From positions 1 to 35,524 of IMG/VR virus record IMGVR_UViG_3300020233_000030: 35,524 nucleotides of DNA; one strand, written 5' to 3'. Positions within the stretch are counted from its first letter, which is position 1; each line of letters begins with the position of its first letter. The notes beneath the pieces were generated by a model that did no database searches, had not been told where the DNA came from, and saw only the letters and a list, made by a program, of their open reading frames with translations. The DNA is from a virus. Positions 5,310 through 13,414 of the stretch are shown here, piece by piece. The translations under genes were made by a program, and so were the position numbers.

Positions 5310-6720
5310 CACACTCGCCGTCATACCAGCACGTGGCGGCAGCACCGAACTCAAACGCAAGAACCTGTTGCCGATAGACGGCACACCCATGTTCCTCCAC
5401 TCCGCACACGCAGCTAGGGACGCAGGCTGCCAAGTCGTCATATCCACCGACGATGCCGAGATTCGTTCCACCGCGATCGTGGCAGGATTCACGGTGCATG
5501 ACCGCGGCCCAGAGTTGGCTGATGTTGTCGTCGATGAGGTTGTCAAGGCTGCAACGGAGGGTTGGGACGGGCCGATACTGTTGGTGCAACCCACCGTGCA
5601 ACCAATCACCGCCGAGATCCTCACCGACTTCATACGAAACACCTCTGAGGTGGGTTGTCTCACTGCTGACAACACGCATCAGCTATGGAGCAACGGAGGC
5701 TGGATAACACCTCGCGTCAACAGACAAGACCGCCCTCTGAGCTCGCTGGTAGCACAGGAGCTCGGTATCAGATATTGGGCAACCGTTGCCGATATTGGCA
5801 AAGCTCCAACGCCGGTGCCTATGCCGTTCTCAGTCAACGATCTGGTCGACATCGACACTGCCAGCGACTACCGCTCGATCACGATTCCGAGATGTGTCGC
5901 GTTGTGGCCGATCGCTGACCAGACACACGGTATGGGTCATCTACGTCGCTGTCTCGCCATCGCCGAACAGCTACAACACCACCACATCGAGTTTGTGATA
6001 GACGACGTCGACGACGACATGTTGGAGATACTCGTCGAACGCGGCTGGCCATTCGAAACGTTTGCCGGTATCACAGACGACCATACCCCAGACTTGTGGA
6101 TTCTGGACAGGCTCGATAACACGGACATGCCGCAGCTCGACGGCAAGGTTGTGACATTCGAAGACGAATCGGACTATCCGGACGATGTGAAAATTGATGC
6201 CCTATATGAGGATGGTGTCGACTGGTGTGTCCTGAGGCCAGAATTCACAGCCGGCAGCTACCACGTCACCGACCAGACACATTCGTTGAAACTGTTAGTC
6301 ATGTTTGGCGGCACCGACCCCAGCCGGTTAGGTGCACGAATCTCGGAACTGTTTCCACACCACCAGCTTGAATGGATACAAGCTGGCGATGACAAGCCGG
6401 TAGCCGAACTGATGCACCAAGCCGACATTCTGATCACGTCGGCGGGTAGGACAGTGTTCGAAGCCGCCGCGGTCGGCATCCCTACCATCGTCCTGGCACA
6501 GAACCTGCGGGAGACGACGCATACGCATCTCGGGTATCGGCACGGCAACATCTATCTCGGGCTCGGCAAGCTTGTCACAGACCGTCAGATCCAAACCACC
6601 GTCGCGACACTCGAAGCCGACACCGGGTTGCGGCATGATTTGTCTGTACTCGGCAGACCAGACGGGTTAGGCTTACAGCGTATAGTTCATCGTATCGAGG
6701 CGCTACTGGGAGGTCTCTGA
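5299..6720 (+). CDS. PseF-PseG fusion: CMP-nonulosonate synthetase plus UDP-sugar hydrolase
   Basis: Residues about 1-195 are a cytidylyltransferase of the PseF/NeuA type, with IPARGGSTELKRKNL at the CTP site, and activate a nine-carbon sugar acid with CMP. Residues about 200-473 resemble PseG, which removes UDP from the 2,4-diacetamido sugar precursor. GMGHLRRCLAIAEQL carries the His expected to be catalytic (His17 in Campylobacter PseG), and LLVMFGGTDPSRLG and SAGRTVFEAAAVGIPTIVL form the nucleotide-binding C-lobe. In most bacteria these are separate genes. The adjacent PseI-like gene at 6914 provides the step between them. The start is GTG at 5299 or 5302. Legionaminic pathways use a different (NeuC-like) hydrolase, so a pseudaminic-type product is favoured. 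Confidence 0.82.
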   Translation: MVIDTLAVIPARGGSTELKRKNLLPIDGTPMFLHSAHAARDAGCQVVISTDDAEIRSTAIVAGFTVHDRGPELADVVVDEVVKAATEGWDGPILLVQPTVQPITAEILTDFIRNTSEVGCLTADNTHQLWSNGGWITPRVNRQDRPLSSLVAQELGIRYWATVADIGKAPTPVPMPFSVNDLVDIDTASDYRSITIPRCVALWPIADQTHGMGHLRRCLAIAEQLQHHHIEFVIDDVDDDMLEILVERGWPFETFAGITDDHTPDLWILDRLDNTDMPQLDGKVVTFEDESDYPDDVKIDALYEDGVDWCVLRPEFTAGSYHVTDQTHSLKLLVMFGGTDPSRLGARISELFPHHQLEWIQAGDDKPVAELMHQADILITSAGRTVFEAAAVGIPTIVLAQNLRETTHTHLGYRHGNIYLGLGKLVTDRQIQTTVATLEADTGLRHDLSVLGRPDGLGLQRIVHRIEALLGGL

Positions 6721-6917
6721 TGAATCGGACAGAACAACTGTATGCCGTACTCGAATCACGCTACGAGGCACACATCGAACATGTCGACGACACGTTCGTC
6801 GCGACTGTTTGGTTGGTGACGAAGACGGACCGTAGCAGGTTGGCGACGTTCATCGACGTCGATGAACGGTCTGCTAGGGACGCAGCGTACATGTTTCTGA
6901 TGGAGCGGCCACGGTGA
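6720..6917 (+). CDS. Small hypothetical protein in the sugar cassette
   Basis: This 65-residue protein is joined to both neighbours by four-base-type overlaps: ATG at 6720 overlaps the stop of the fusion gene, and its stop overlaps the GTG of the synthase gene. The middle looks like alternating beta strands (FVATVWLVTKTD). It has no membrane segment and no recognised domain. The context suggests an accessory role in the nonulosonate pathway, but the sequence gives no direct support for that. Confidence 0.6.
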   Translation: MNRTEQLYAVLESRYEAHIEHVDDTFVATVWLVTKTDRSRLATFIDVDERSARDAAYMFLMERPR

Positions 6918-7921
6918 GGCGTCTGGTTGCTGAGATAGGTTCAGCCAACGGCGACCTCCAATACGCACTCGACTGTGTGGATGCGTTCGCAGACGCTGGC
7001 GTGTCGATGATCAAGGGCCAGTTGTATACGGCTGACACGTTGACGTCGAAGACTGCGAAACCGTATGGGAAAGGCATCGTCGAGCCTGCCACCCAGCATG
7101 AAGCATTCTCCAAGACGCTAGACATCGCTGATTGGGCTGTGGTGCAAGACCGATGTGATCATCGTGGCATCAAGTTCTTCGCATCAGTGTTCAATGTGCA
7201 AGCTGTCGACACCGGTGTCGAGCAGCGTTGGTCTGCGTTCAAAATTGCATCGGGTGACATCACATACCGTATGCTGATTGAACAGGTAGCTGAGGCGTGT
7301 GAAGCGTCTGGTGCGTCGATGATTCTGTCCACAGGCGGTTCTACCCTGTCCGAGATTGAACGGGCCTACAACTGGATTCGTGATATCACTAAGAATGTCT
7401 ATGTGATACTGCTCGTCTGCACCCTGTCATACCCAACCAAGATCGAGGACGCACACGTCGACCGCATCACCACATTCCAGAACCTCGGTTACAATGTTGG
7501 CTATTCGGACCACACACGTGGCATCGCGGCAGCCGACTACGCATACCGGCTCGGTGCCACGATGGTTGAGAAACATGTCACGTTGACACCTGGCGCTGGT
7601 GGGGATCACGACTTTGCCATCACCCCTGCCGATGTGAAACAGTTGATGGCTGGTGAAGTGACTGGAGAATGGGACTGTGTAGCTGCTGGCGATTCGGAGA
7701 TCCGGATACACACCTGCGAGCTCGACGCTCGTATCGGTGCACGTAGGTCGCTGCACGCTGCTGTCGACATTGTTGAAGGTGACACAATCAGGCCGTGGCA
7801 TATCAGGACTGTGCGGCCAGGCGGCGGTATTGAACCGTACCAACTCGAACAGGTTGATGGCAGTCGGACAACATGCCATGTCGCGGCGGGTACGATGCTT
7901 GACTGGTCGATGCTCACCTGA
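6914..7921 (+). CDS. Nonulosonic acid synthase (PseI/NeuB-like)
   Basis: This 335-residue enzyme condenses a six-carbon amino sugar with phosphoenolpyruvate to make a sialic-acid-like sugar. The TIM-barrel motifs of NeuB/PseI are clear: GVSMIKGQLY (substrate Lys), STGGSTLSEIERA, VCTLSYPTKIEDAHVD, VGYSDHTRGIAAADYA, LGATMVEKHVTL and GGDHDFAITP. A C-terminal antifreeze-like SAF domain (about 275-335, RRSLHAAVDIVEGDTI) is also present, so the enzyme is full length. The GTG at 6914 overlaps the preceding stop. With the PseF-PseG fusion it covers the last three steps to the CMP-sugar; the earlier steps must come from the host. Confidence 0.88.
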   Translation: MRRLVAEIGSANGDLQYALDCVDAFADAGVSMIKGQLYTADTLTSKTAKPYGKGIVEPATQHEAFSKTLDIADWAVVQDRCDHRGIKFFASVFNVQAVDTGVEQRWSAFKIASGDITYRMLIEQVAEACEASGASMILSTGGSTLSEIERAYNWIRDITKNVYVILLVCTLSYPTKIEDAHVDRITTFQNLGYNVGYSDHTRGIAAADYAYRLGATMVEKHVTLTPGAGGDHDFAITPADVKQLMAGEVTGEWDCVAAGDSEIRIHTCELDARIGARRSLHAAVDIVEGDTIRPWHIRTVRPGGGIEPYQLEQVDGSRTTCHVAAGTMLDWSMLT

Positions 7922-7960
7922 CGTTACTTGATGTGATAGCTACACGTTTGTGATTCGTCG

Positions 7961-7969
7961 TGTTACGCT
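7961..7969 (+). promoter_or_regulatory. Candidate promoter for a leaderless protease mRNA
   Basis: TGtTACGCT is an extended -10 box whose last base is 7969. The ATG of the XkdF-like gene is at 7979 with no Shine-Dalgarno sequence between, so transcription would begin at or next to the start codon. The arrangement repeats that at the portal gene and begins the capsid gene block. Confidence 0.45.
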
Positions 7970-7978
7970 ACCCGGTAG

Positions 7979-8398
7979 ATGGATACGGTCAGATTCACCT
8001 GCCACATAGAAAAGTCGGAACCAGCCTTGAGGCGGTTTTGGGGACGTGGCTATGTCGTGTCGAAAGACGGCACCGCTATTGTTGACCATTCCGGTGATGT
8101 GATTGATACACCCGAAGCGATGACTGCACTCGAATCGGCATTCTACGACTTCGTACGTGAAATCCGGTCAGGCGATTTGGAACACACCGACTTTGACGCT
8201 GCCACGATGATTGAGGGTGTCATTGTGACGCCGGAGAAGCGTGCCGCTGGTCTGTTCCCTGACGAGATGCCTGATGGGATACTTGTCGGTTTCCAAGCCA
8301 ACGATTCTGATGCTGGTGATGCTTTGTGGGAAGGCGTGTCGTCTGGCAGGTTGACGGCGTTGTCGATTGTTGGTGAAGGTGAGAAGGTGAAACTGTGA
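7979..8398 (+). CDS. XkdF-like prohead protease
   Basis: The 139-residue protein resembles the XkdF family (Peptidase_S78_2), small proteases that process the scaffold or capsid during head maturation. The family pattern is visible: GRGYVVSKDG, then HSGDVIDTPEAMTALESAFYDFV, a His in LEHTDFDA, VEGVIVTPEKRA-like strands, VGFQAND and the closing ALSIVGEG with a candidate catalytic Ser. It sits directly before a scaffold-like gene, decoration protein and major capsid protein. Its stop overlaps the GTG of the next gene. Proteolytic activity is inferred from family and position. Confidence 0.75.
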   Translation: MDTVRFTCHIEKSEPALRRFWGRGYVVSKDGTAIVDHSGDVIDTPEAMTALESAFYDFVREIRSGDLEHTDFDAATMIEGVIVTPEKRAAGLFPDEMPDGILVGFQANDSDAGDALWEGVSSGRLTALSIVGEGEKVKL

Positions 8399-9285
8399 CA
8401 GCTTTGAACCGTCTCTTCGTCCGTAAACTCACGTCGATTGGTGTTGTCGAGGAGGGTGACGATCCTGAAGCTAAAATTATGCTGTTCAAACGTCGCACCG
8501 AGAAACGTGTCGTTCCTGCGTCGGAGCGTGACATGTTGGCCGGTCGCGGCATGGCTCTGCCGGACGGTTCGTTCCCTATCAAAACTGTCACTGACTTGAA
8601 GAACGCTGTGAAACTGTTTTTCAGGGCGAAAGACAAGACGGCGGCGAAACGTCACATCAAACGGCAAGCTGCACGCTTGGAGCGTGAAGACCTGCTACCA
8701 GATTCTTGGACGAAAAGCGCGGACAGTGCCCCAATCAAAGGAAACGCTATGGACTTCGAAACGTTGGGTCTCGACGACGAAACCCGCGAAGTCATCGAGA
8801 CAGCATTCGATGTGCTCCGTGCCAAAATCACGGAGTTGGAGGATGTTGAACCGGTCGACGTGTTGAAAGACGCACCGGACGAGGTGAAGAAACAGTTCGC
8901 AGACCAGCAGGCACAGATCGAGAAGCAGGCTGTCGAGTTGGCTGCCGAGAAGGACGCCCGCCTGACAGCAGAGTTCACGAAGACAGCCGAAACGTACACC
9001 GGTGTGTTGGGTGACGCCGCGGAGGCTGGTCCGAAGTTGAAGACGTTGGCAACCACTGACGCCTATGACTGGCTGGTTGAGAAGCTGAACGCTGTCGCCG
9101 CGATCGTCGCCACGTCGGATCTGTTCAAAGAGTTGGGTGTCTCAGATGAGGCAGATCCGAAGGAACAGATCACAGTGTTGGCGAAGGAGAAGCAGAAAGA
9201 CAATCCGGACTTGACGATCGAACAGGCCAAAGTGTTGGTTCGGACGGAACGTCCCGATTTGAAGACTGCTGAAAGGAGCATCTGA
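8395..9285 (+). CDS. Putative scaffolding protein with DUF6582-like N-terminus
   Basis: This 296-residue protein has a basic N-terminal part (about 1-105) with GMALPDGSFPIKTVTDLKNA and a Lys/Arg-rich helix. The rest (about 118-296) is acidic, rich in Glu, Lys and Ala and predicted largely helical, as in phage scaffolds. Position supports this: it follows the protease and precedes decoration and capsid genes, with which it forms an overlapping operon (GTGA at 8395, TGATG at 9285). An internal ATG at about 8750 after aaaggaaacgct could give a shorter scaffold-only product; this was not tested. Confidence 0.65.
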   Translation: MTALNRLFVRKLTSIGVVEEGDDPEAKIMLFKRRTEKRVVPASERDMLAGRGMALPDGSFPIKTVTDLKNAVKLFFRAKDKTAAKRHIKRQAARLEREDLLPDSWTKSADSAPIKGNAMDFETLGLDDETREVIETAFDVLRAKITELEDVEPVDVLKDAPDEVKKQFADQQAQIEKQAVELAAEKDARLTAEFTKTAETYTGVLGDAAEAGPKLKTLATTDAYDWLVEKLNAVAAIVATSDLFKELGVSDEADPKEQITVLAKEKQKDNPDLTIEQAKVLVRTERPDLKTAERSI

Positions 9286-9677
9286 TGGCGTACACAGAGA
9301 ACGCACAGGTCGTTTCCCAGGTCGCAGCTACCACGTTCGCAGCGGCAGACGTGTACAAGTTTGTGGACATGGTCGGCGGCAACGTCATCCTGCCCGCGAC
9401 GACAGGTAACGTCCTGCCGTACGGTGTCCTGTACTCCGCCACCGCAACCACGTCGACGGGTGCCGAAGCTGTCGACGTCGCTATCGGCGGCATCGTGAAA
9501 GTCCGGCTGGCTGCGTCGACGTTGTCGGCTGGCGACTACATCGGGTCGTCCACCGCAGGGTTCGGTATCGCACCAACCACCGACGCCTACGTCGCTGCGC
9601 AGATCGTGTCAGGTTCGTCCGGCAACATTCGTGTCGTGTCGGCGAAGCTGCTCACCGGTCCGCTCGGAGGCATCTAA
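9285..9677 (+). CDS. Head decoration protein (DUF2190-like)
   Basis: The 130-residue protein is small, rich in Ala, Thr, Val and Gly, and predicted all beta. The pattern AGDYIGSSTAGFGIAPTT followed by VSGSSGNIRVV resembles DUF2190-type capsid cement proteins that trimerise on the shell. It is directly upstream of the major capsid gene, the usual place. A Shine-Dalgarno sequence (gaaaggag) precedes the ATG, which overlaps the scaffold stop. Confidence 0.7.
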   Translation: MAYTENAQVVSQVAATTFAAADVYKFVDMVGGNVILPATTGNVLPYGVLYSATATTSTGAEAVDVAIGGIVKVRLAASTLSAGDYIGSSTAGFGIAPTTDAYVAAQIVSGSSGNIRVVSAKLLTGPLGGI

Positions 9678-9726
9678 CAACTGAGTCTGCGCGGACAGCG
9701 CCCAAACATATCTAAGGGAGGCTTAA

Positions 9727-10680
9727 ATGCCTGAACCAGGTTTGGGTGACGTCCACGTAGACACCGCCCTCACAGACGTATCAATCGGCTACTTCCAGTC
9801 GCTTGGCGACACAAGGCGCATCGCAACATCGGTGTTCCCGATCGTCCCATCGAGCAAGCAGTCGAACAAGTACCACGTGTACACCAAATCGGAGCTGCTC
9901 CGTACGGTGGCGCAGAAGCGTGCACCAAACAGCGAAGCGGCAGTACGGACGTATAAGCTGTCTCAGGGAAACTTTTTCTGCAACGTCGTGTCGGTAGCAG
10001 TCGACGTGTCCGAACAGGTGCGTGCAAACGCCGACCCTGTCCTAGACCCGGAAGACGACGCCGCGCGTTTGACGGTGGACGATGTGACGTTGAAGATGGA
10101 GAAAGACTTCGCCACGAACGTCCTATCAACAGGCGTGTGGGGAACCGAGCTCGCATCGACCGCGTCGTTCTCTTCGACTGGTCTGTTTCCGAAGATCGCG
10201 ACGGCGCACAAGACGGTGTTGCAAAACACTGGTTTGCGTGCCAATACGTTGCTGTTGACTGCGGACGGCTGGTACGACGGTTTGATGAACAACGCCGACA
10301 TCATCGCACGTATGCCAACCGATCAGCCACAGTTCGTGACTGAGGAGTTCATTGCGAAGACGTTCATGGTCGACAAAGTGTTCATCATGGACTCTGTCGA
10401 AACGACCAGTCCGGAGGGTTCGACTGCCGACACGTACGCGTTCGCAAAGACGAACAAGGCTGCGTTGCTGCACGTCGCTAGGAACCCCGGGCCACGTACA
10501 CCGTCCGCGGGGTATACGTTCACATGGACCGGTCTCGTCGGTGCAGGACGTGAAGGCATCCGTACCAAGCGGATGGACATGCCATGGAAAGACGCCTTGC
10601 CACGTGTCGAGACTGACGCCGCGTACGATTTCAAAGTCACCGGCACCGACCTCGGCTACCTGTTCACGGCACCTGTCTGA
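9727..10680 (+). CDS. Major capsid protein (HK97 fold inferred)
   Basis: This 317-residue protein is the best candidate for the shell subunit. Near the N-terminus SIGYFQSLGDTRRIATSVFPIV and YHVYTKSELLR resemble the E-loop and spine region of capsid proteins in this family. Further on, LLLTADGWYDGLMNN and MVDKVFIMDSVETTS are typical A-domain strands, and the C-terminus holds an arginine-rich stretch before VETDAAYDFKVTGTDLGYLF. It follows protease, scaffold and decoration genes. The Shine-Dalgarno sequence gggagg is clear. No large propeptide is evident at the N-terminus, so processing may act on the separate scaffold. Confidence 0.85.
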   Translation: MPEPGLGDVHVDTALTDVSIGYFQSLGDTRRIATSVFPIVPSSKQSNKYHVYTKSELLRTVAQKRAPNSEAAVRTYKLSQGNFFCNVVSVAVDVSEQVRANADPVLDPEDDAARLTVDDVTLKMEKDFATNVLSTGVWGTELASTASFSSTGLFPKIATAHKTVLQNTGLRANTLLLTADGWYDGLMNNADIIARMPTDQPQFVTEEFIAKTFMVDKVFIMDSVETTSPEGSTADTYAFAKTNKAALLHVARNPGPRTPSAGYTFTWTGLVGAGREGIRTKRMDMPWKDALPRVETDAAYDFKVTGTDLGYLFTAPV

Positions 10681-10841
10681 TGAAATATCGGGTGGTCGCA
10701 CCGGGACGTACACGGCTAGTCGCAGGCACTATCATCGACGGCGGTCTGATAGACAACGCCGATTCGCTGTGCCGGCTCGGTGTCATCAAACCCCACATCG
10801 TAGCAAAGAAAGCAGTGAAGAAGGCTGCGAAGAAGGGATAG
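10680..10841 (+). CDS. Small basic protein after the capsid gene
   Basis: This 53-residue protein starts at an ATG overlapping the capsid stop. Residues 1-38 look like a short beta domain (YRVVAPGRTRLVAGTII). The C-terminus is a Lys/Ala tail, VAKKAVKKAAKKG, that could bind DNA or the acidic capsid interior. Genes of this size and place occur next to capsid genes in many actinophages, without assigned function. Coding is supported by tight coupling on its 5' side and the four-base gap to the next gene. Confidence 0.7.
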   Translation: MKYRVVAPGRTRLVAGTIIDGGLIDNADSLCRLGVIKPHIVAKKAVKKAAKKG

Positions 10842-10845
10842 TTGC

Positions 10846-11634
10846 ATGAGTGAGGACATCACCGTGACGAGTGAGGACATCACTCCCCCGTTCATCAAAA
10901 CAGCATCGAGGGTGTGTATTGTCGGGTTCGCCGACGGGCATAGGGCTGATGCACCGTTCGACGAACCGGACATGGAGTTTTGGGGTCTGAACAGGCTGCA
11001 TACTGTCCTGCCGGACAAGACGTGGCATCGCTGGTTCGAACTCCACGACCTCGAAAAGTTTTACGGCCAGGACCAGGAGCATCAGACGTTCCTGAAAGCC
11101 GCACAGTTCCCGATCTATGTCCGGCCGCAAGACATGCAGATCGCCGAGCAGTGGGGTATCGACGCTGTCCCATATCCACGGGACCAGATCGTCGCCACGT
11201 TCCAACCCTACTTCACAAACACTGTGTCTTGGTTGTTGGCGATGGCGATCATGATGGAGTTCGAAGAGATCCACCTGTATGGTGTCGACATGGCGATGGA
11301 CAACGTGTTGCAGGCCGAATACGCCGAGCAGCGCCCGTCATGTGAGTGGCTGATCGGCCTGGCGCAAGGCCGCGGCATCAAAGTTGTGTTGCCGCCAGGC
11401 TCCGACTTGATGAAAGCGTCACATCTGTACGGTTTTGATGATGACGAATACCGGGCGAAAATGTCTGCCCGTGTCGTCGAGTTGGCGAACCGGAAGGAAC
11501 AGATCCGTGGCGAAATGCATCAACATAAGGCCCGTGCCGACATGCTCCAAGCCCGCATCTCAGAATTGGACGGGTCGATGCAGGAATGCCACTACCAGTT
11601 ACGTAACCTGATCACACAATCGGTGGGTGAATGA
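10846..11634 (+). CDS. Predicted glycosyltransferase-like protein (GT42/DUF115-like)
   Basis: The 262-residue protein has a Rossmann-like start (SRVCIVGFADGHRADAPF) and motifs MEFWGLNRLHTVLP and HRWFELHD. The segment MEFEEIHLYGVDMAMD resembles the GYKEIYLSGIDFY motif of Campylobacter CstII sialyltransferases (GT42) and of DUF115 proteins. Residues about 200-255 form a charged coiled coil. Since the phage also makes a CMP-nonulosonic acid, transfer of that sugar is a reasonable hypothesis, but the catalytic residues cannot be confirmed by eye. Similar uncharacterised proteins are common near capsid genes. A weak aaggga precedes the ATG. Confidence 0.5.
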   Translation: MSEDITVTSEDITPPFIKTASRVCIVGFADGHRADAPFDEPDMEFWGLNRLHTVLPDKTWHRWFELHDLEKFYGQDQEHQTFLKAAQFPIYVRPQDMQIAEQWGIDAVPYPRDQIVATFQPYFTNTVSWLLAMAIMMEFEEIHLYGVDMAMDNVLQAEYAEQRPSCEWLIGLAQGRGIKVVLPPGSDLMKASHLYGFDDDEYRAKMSARVVELANRKEQIRGEMHQHKARADMLQARISELDGSMQECHYQLRNLITQSVGE

Positions 11635-12080
11635 TGCCGTACACGAACGACCCAGCCAACGTCACAACGGACGCTATACGTGCCCTGATACGTGACACGT
11701 CGACGTCGACGGCTGTGAACCTGTTGACAGACAACGAAGTGGCGTGGCTCGAAGCTGACTATCCGAACGTGTACTACGCCGCCGCGGCGGGTGCGGACAT
11801 GATCGCTAGCGGTAAGGGTGACGCTGTGTTCCAGAAGAAGGTTGGCGATTTGGCCCTGTCGATGGGTGCGCCGAAAGCTGGGATAGCGGAACAGTACCGC
11901 ATGTTGGCTGCACGTCTCCGAATGACCGCAGCGTCGAGGGGTGTGAAACCGTACACAGGCGGCATCAGTGTGTCGGATAAGGATACGCAGCGTGCCGACA
12001 CCGACTGGGATCAGCCTGCGGCAGCCATCGGCATGAACGATTATGCCAACAGTTCTACTGGTGGGGTGATGCACTTCTAA
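11631..12080 (+). CDS. Head-tail connector protein (gp6-like)
   Basis: This 149-residue, helix-rich protein has IRALIRDTSTSTAVNLLTDNEVAWL near its start, a pattern seen in the first connector after the capsid gene in siphoviruses. It is followed by helices carrying YYAAAAGADMIASGKGD. Its place, directly before a small beta-rich closure protein and a gp10-like protein, fits an adaptor bound under the portal. The ATG overlaps the preceding stop. Confidence 0.65.
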   Translation: MMPYTNDPANVTTDAIRALIRDTSTSTAVNLLTDNEVAWLEADYPNVYYAAAAGADMIASGKGDAVFQKKVGDLALSMGAPKAGIAEQYRMLAARLRMTAASRGVKPYTGGISVSDKDTQRADTDWDQPAAAIGMNDYANSSTGGVMHF

Positions 12081-12406
12081 TGGCCTGGTCAACCGAGTTC
12101 GAAGAACTCATGCCGACGAACGTGACCGTGTCGGCGCTGTCCGGTCTGTCGACGGACGGGTACGGCACCGCCACGTTCACCACCGGCACATCGTACAAAG
12201 CACGAGTGTTGGGGAAGCAGCATTTGGTACGTTCGTTCGCTGGTGTCGAAGAGACTGCGAAGACGAAAGTGTGGATCTCGTCGACATCAACCTTTGCACC
12301 CAGCGTTCAGGTGACGTTGCCGGACGGCACCACACCTGAACTGTTAGCGTTGGAGGCTGTCCCTGATCAGGACGGTGTCCACCACACTATGGCGTCGTTC
12401 GCATGA
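12080..12406 (+). CDS. Head closure / head-tail joining protein
   Basis: The 108-residue protein is mostly beta and resembles head-closure proteins (SPP1 gp16-like). Its segment TTGTSYKARVLGKQHLVRSFAGVEE is followed by AKTKVWISSTSTFAPSVQVTLPDG, the usual strand pattern. It starts at the ATG overlapping the connector stop and overlaps the next gene by four bases. Assignment rests mainly on order and fold-like composition. Confidence 0.6.
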   Translation: MAWSTEFEELMPTNVTVSALSGLSTDGYGTATFTTGTSYKARVLGKQHLVRSFAGVEETAKTKVWISSTSTFAPSVQVTLPDGTTPELLALEAVPDQDGVHHTMASFA

Positions 12407-12822
12407 CGGCACCGATCAGGATCGACAACATTGACAAGCTACAGCAACAGTTGCGACGTATGCCTGTCAAGACGTTGGCTGCGGTCAGGGTAGCTGTGAA
12501 TGAGGAAGCAGAATCGATCCGTGGGAAGTCGTTGAACCTGGTGCCTGTCGGCGACACGGTAGCGTTGAAAAACTCGATCACCGTCACACCGGCAGTGGTG
12601 AAAGGCAGAACCGTCGTCGGGTTCGTAGGGGCTGGCGGTGCAGCCATCGACTATGCCGAAGCTGTGCATGAGACACCATCGAAACATGACCCGCCGTCGT
12701 GGGTAGGTAAAACTGTCAAGTTCCGTATCGGCGGGCCCAAGTTTATTGAGAAGCCAGCCAACGAAGCTAAGAAAGGCTTCGAACGGCGTATTTGGCGTCG
12801 AGTAGAACGGCAACTCAGATGA
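12403..12822 (+). CDS. Tail completion / neck protein (HK97 gp10-like)
   Basis: The 139-residue protein shows the HK97 gp10 pattern: an N-terminal helix (IDKLQQQLRRMPVKTLAAVR), then EEAESIRGKSLNLVPVGDTVALKNSI, in which the V-P-V-x-T-G-x-L-x-x-S-I-type motif is recognisable. VGFVGAGGAAIDYAEAVHE follows. It joins head and tail. Its C-terminus is basic (RRIWRRVERQLR). It overlaps both neighbours by four bases. Confidence 0.75.
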   Translation: MTAPIRIDNIDKLQQQLRRMPVKTLAAVRVAVNEEAESIRGKSLNLVPVGDTVALKNSITVTPAVVKGRTVVGFVGAGGAAIDYAEAVHETPSKHDPPSWVGKTVKFRIGGPKFIEKPANEAKKGFERRIWRRVERQLR

Positions 12823-13238
12823 CACTCCTGGATGCTGTCGCCACATATCTCGTCGCAAACACCACCCTGACGGTCGGTGGTACTACAGGCACGTTGGCGA
12901 AGGCACAGATGTTGGACACGCAGCCGGACACGGTCGCTGTCCTGTATGAGACTGGCGGTGCAGCATCCGAATACGCATTCTCCACATCCACCGGGCAAGC
13001 ACAAGTCATATATGAACGACCCAACTTGCAACTCCTATCAAGATCCGCCACCTACCAGACAGCACGGACTGTCGCTGAGACCGTGTATACCACTTTGGAC
13101 GGTCTGGGCGATATGACAATGTCCGGGACACGATATTTGGATGTCGACGCGGTGCAGGCACCGTTCTCGATCGGGCGTGACAAACAGGAACGCGAGCTCG
13201 TGTCGGTCAACTTTCGGATACGGAAAGAGGTCGGCTGA
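12819..13238 (+). CDS. Tail terminator protein
   Basis: This 139-residue protein follows the gp10-like gene, where tail terminators lie. The start chosen is the ATG at 12819, which overlaps the previous stop (ATGA); an upstream TTG would add nine unlikely residues. The mix of helices and strands, with SATYQTARTVAETVYTTL and a closing QERELVSVNFRIRKE strand, fits the tail terminator/DUF3168-like fold that caps the tail tube. Confidence 0.65.
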   Translation: MTLLDAVATYLVANTTLTVGGTTGTLAKAQMLDTQPDTVAVLYETGGAASEYAFSTSTGQAQVIYERPNLQLLSRSATYQTARTVAETVYTTLDGLGDMTMSGTRYLDVDAVQAPFSIGRDKQERELVSVNFRIRKEVG

Positions 13239-13414
13239 TGGACCGTGTCGCATCCAACGACCAGGCCGAAGCTGCGTGTAGGACGATGGCTGAGATGTGT
13301 GCCATGTTTCGTGACCATCTGGTACAGGTCGGATTCAAAACTGTCGATGCGCAGCGGATGGTCGAGTTGTGGATGGTGACGATGATGGAGAAGCATGATA
13401 CCCGCAACCTGTAA
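13238..13414 (+). CDS. Small hypothetical protein
   Basis: The 58-residue product begins at an ATG overlapping the tail terminator stop. It is helical and rich in Met, Asp and Glu, with two Cys residues. It is not recognised, though short helical proteins of this kind (VELWMVTMME) recur in actinophage tail regions. It overlaps the following zinc-finger gene by about 20 bases in another frame. Confidence 0.65.
   Translation: MDRVASNDQAEAACRTMAEMCAMFRDHLVQVGFKTVDAQRMVELWMVTMMEKHDTRNL

Noticed and set aside
9678-9726. Short GCGC inverted repeat before the capsid gene as a terminator
   Set aside because: The stem is only about four bases and has no T-run; the gap simply holds the capsid ribosome binding site.
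9770-10713. Long antisense and alternate frames across the major capsid gene
   Set aside because: Their sequences are Arg/Ser-rich shadows without recognisable domains or ribosome sites, and the sense frame is a clear capsid protein.
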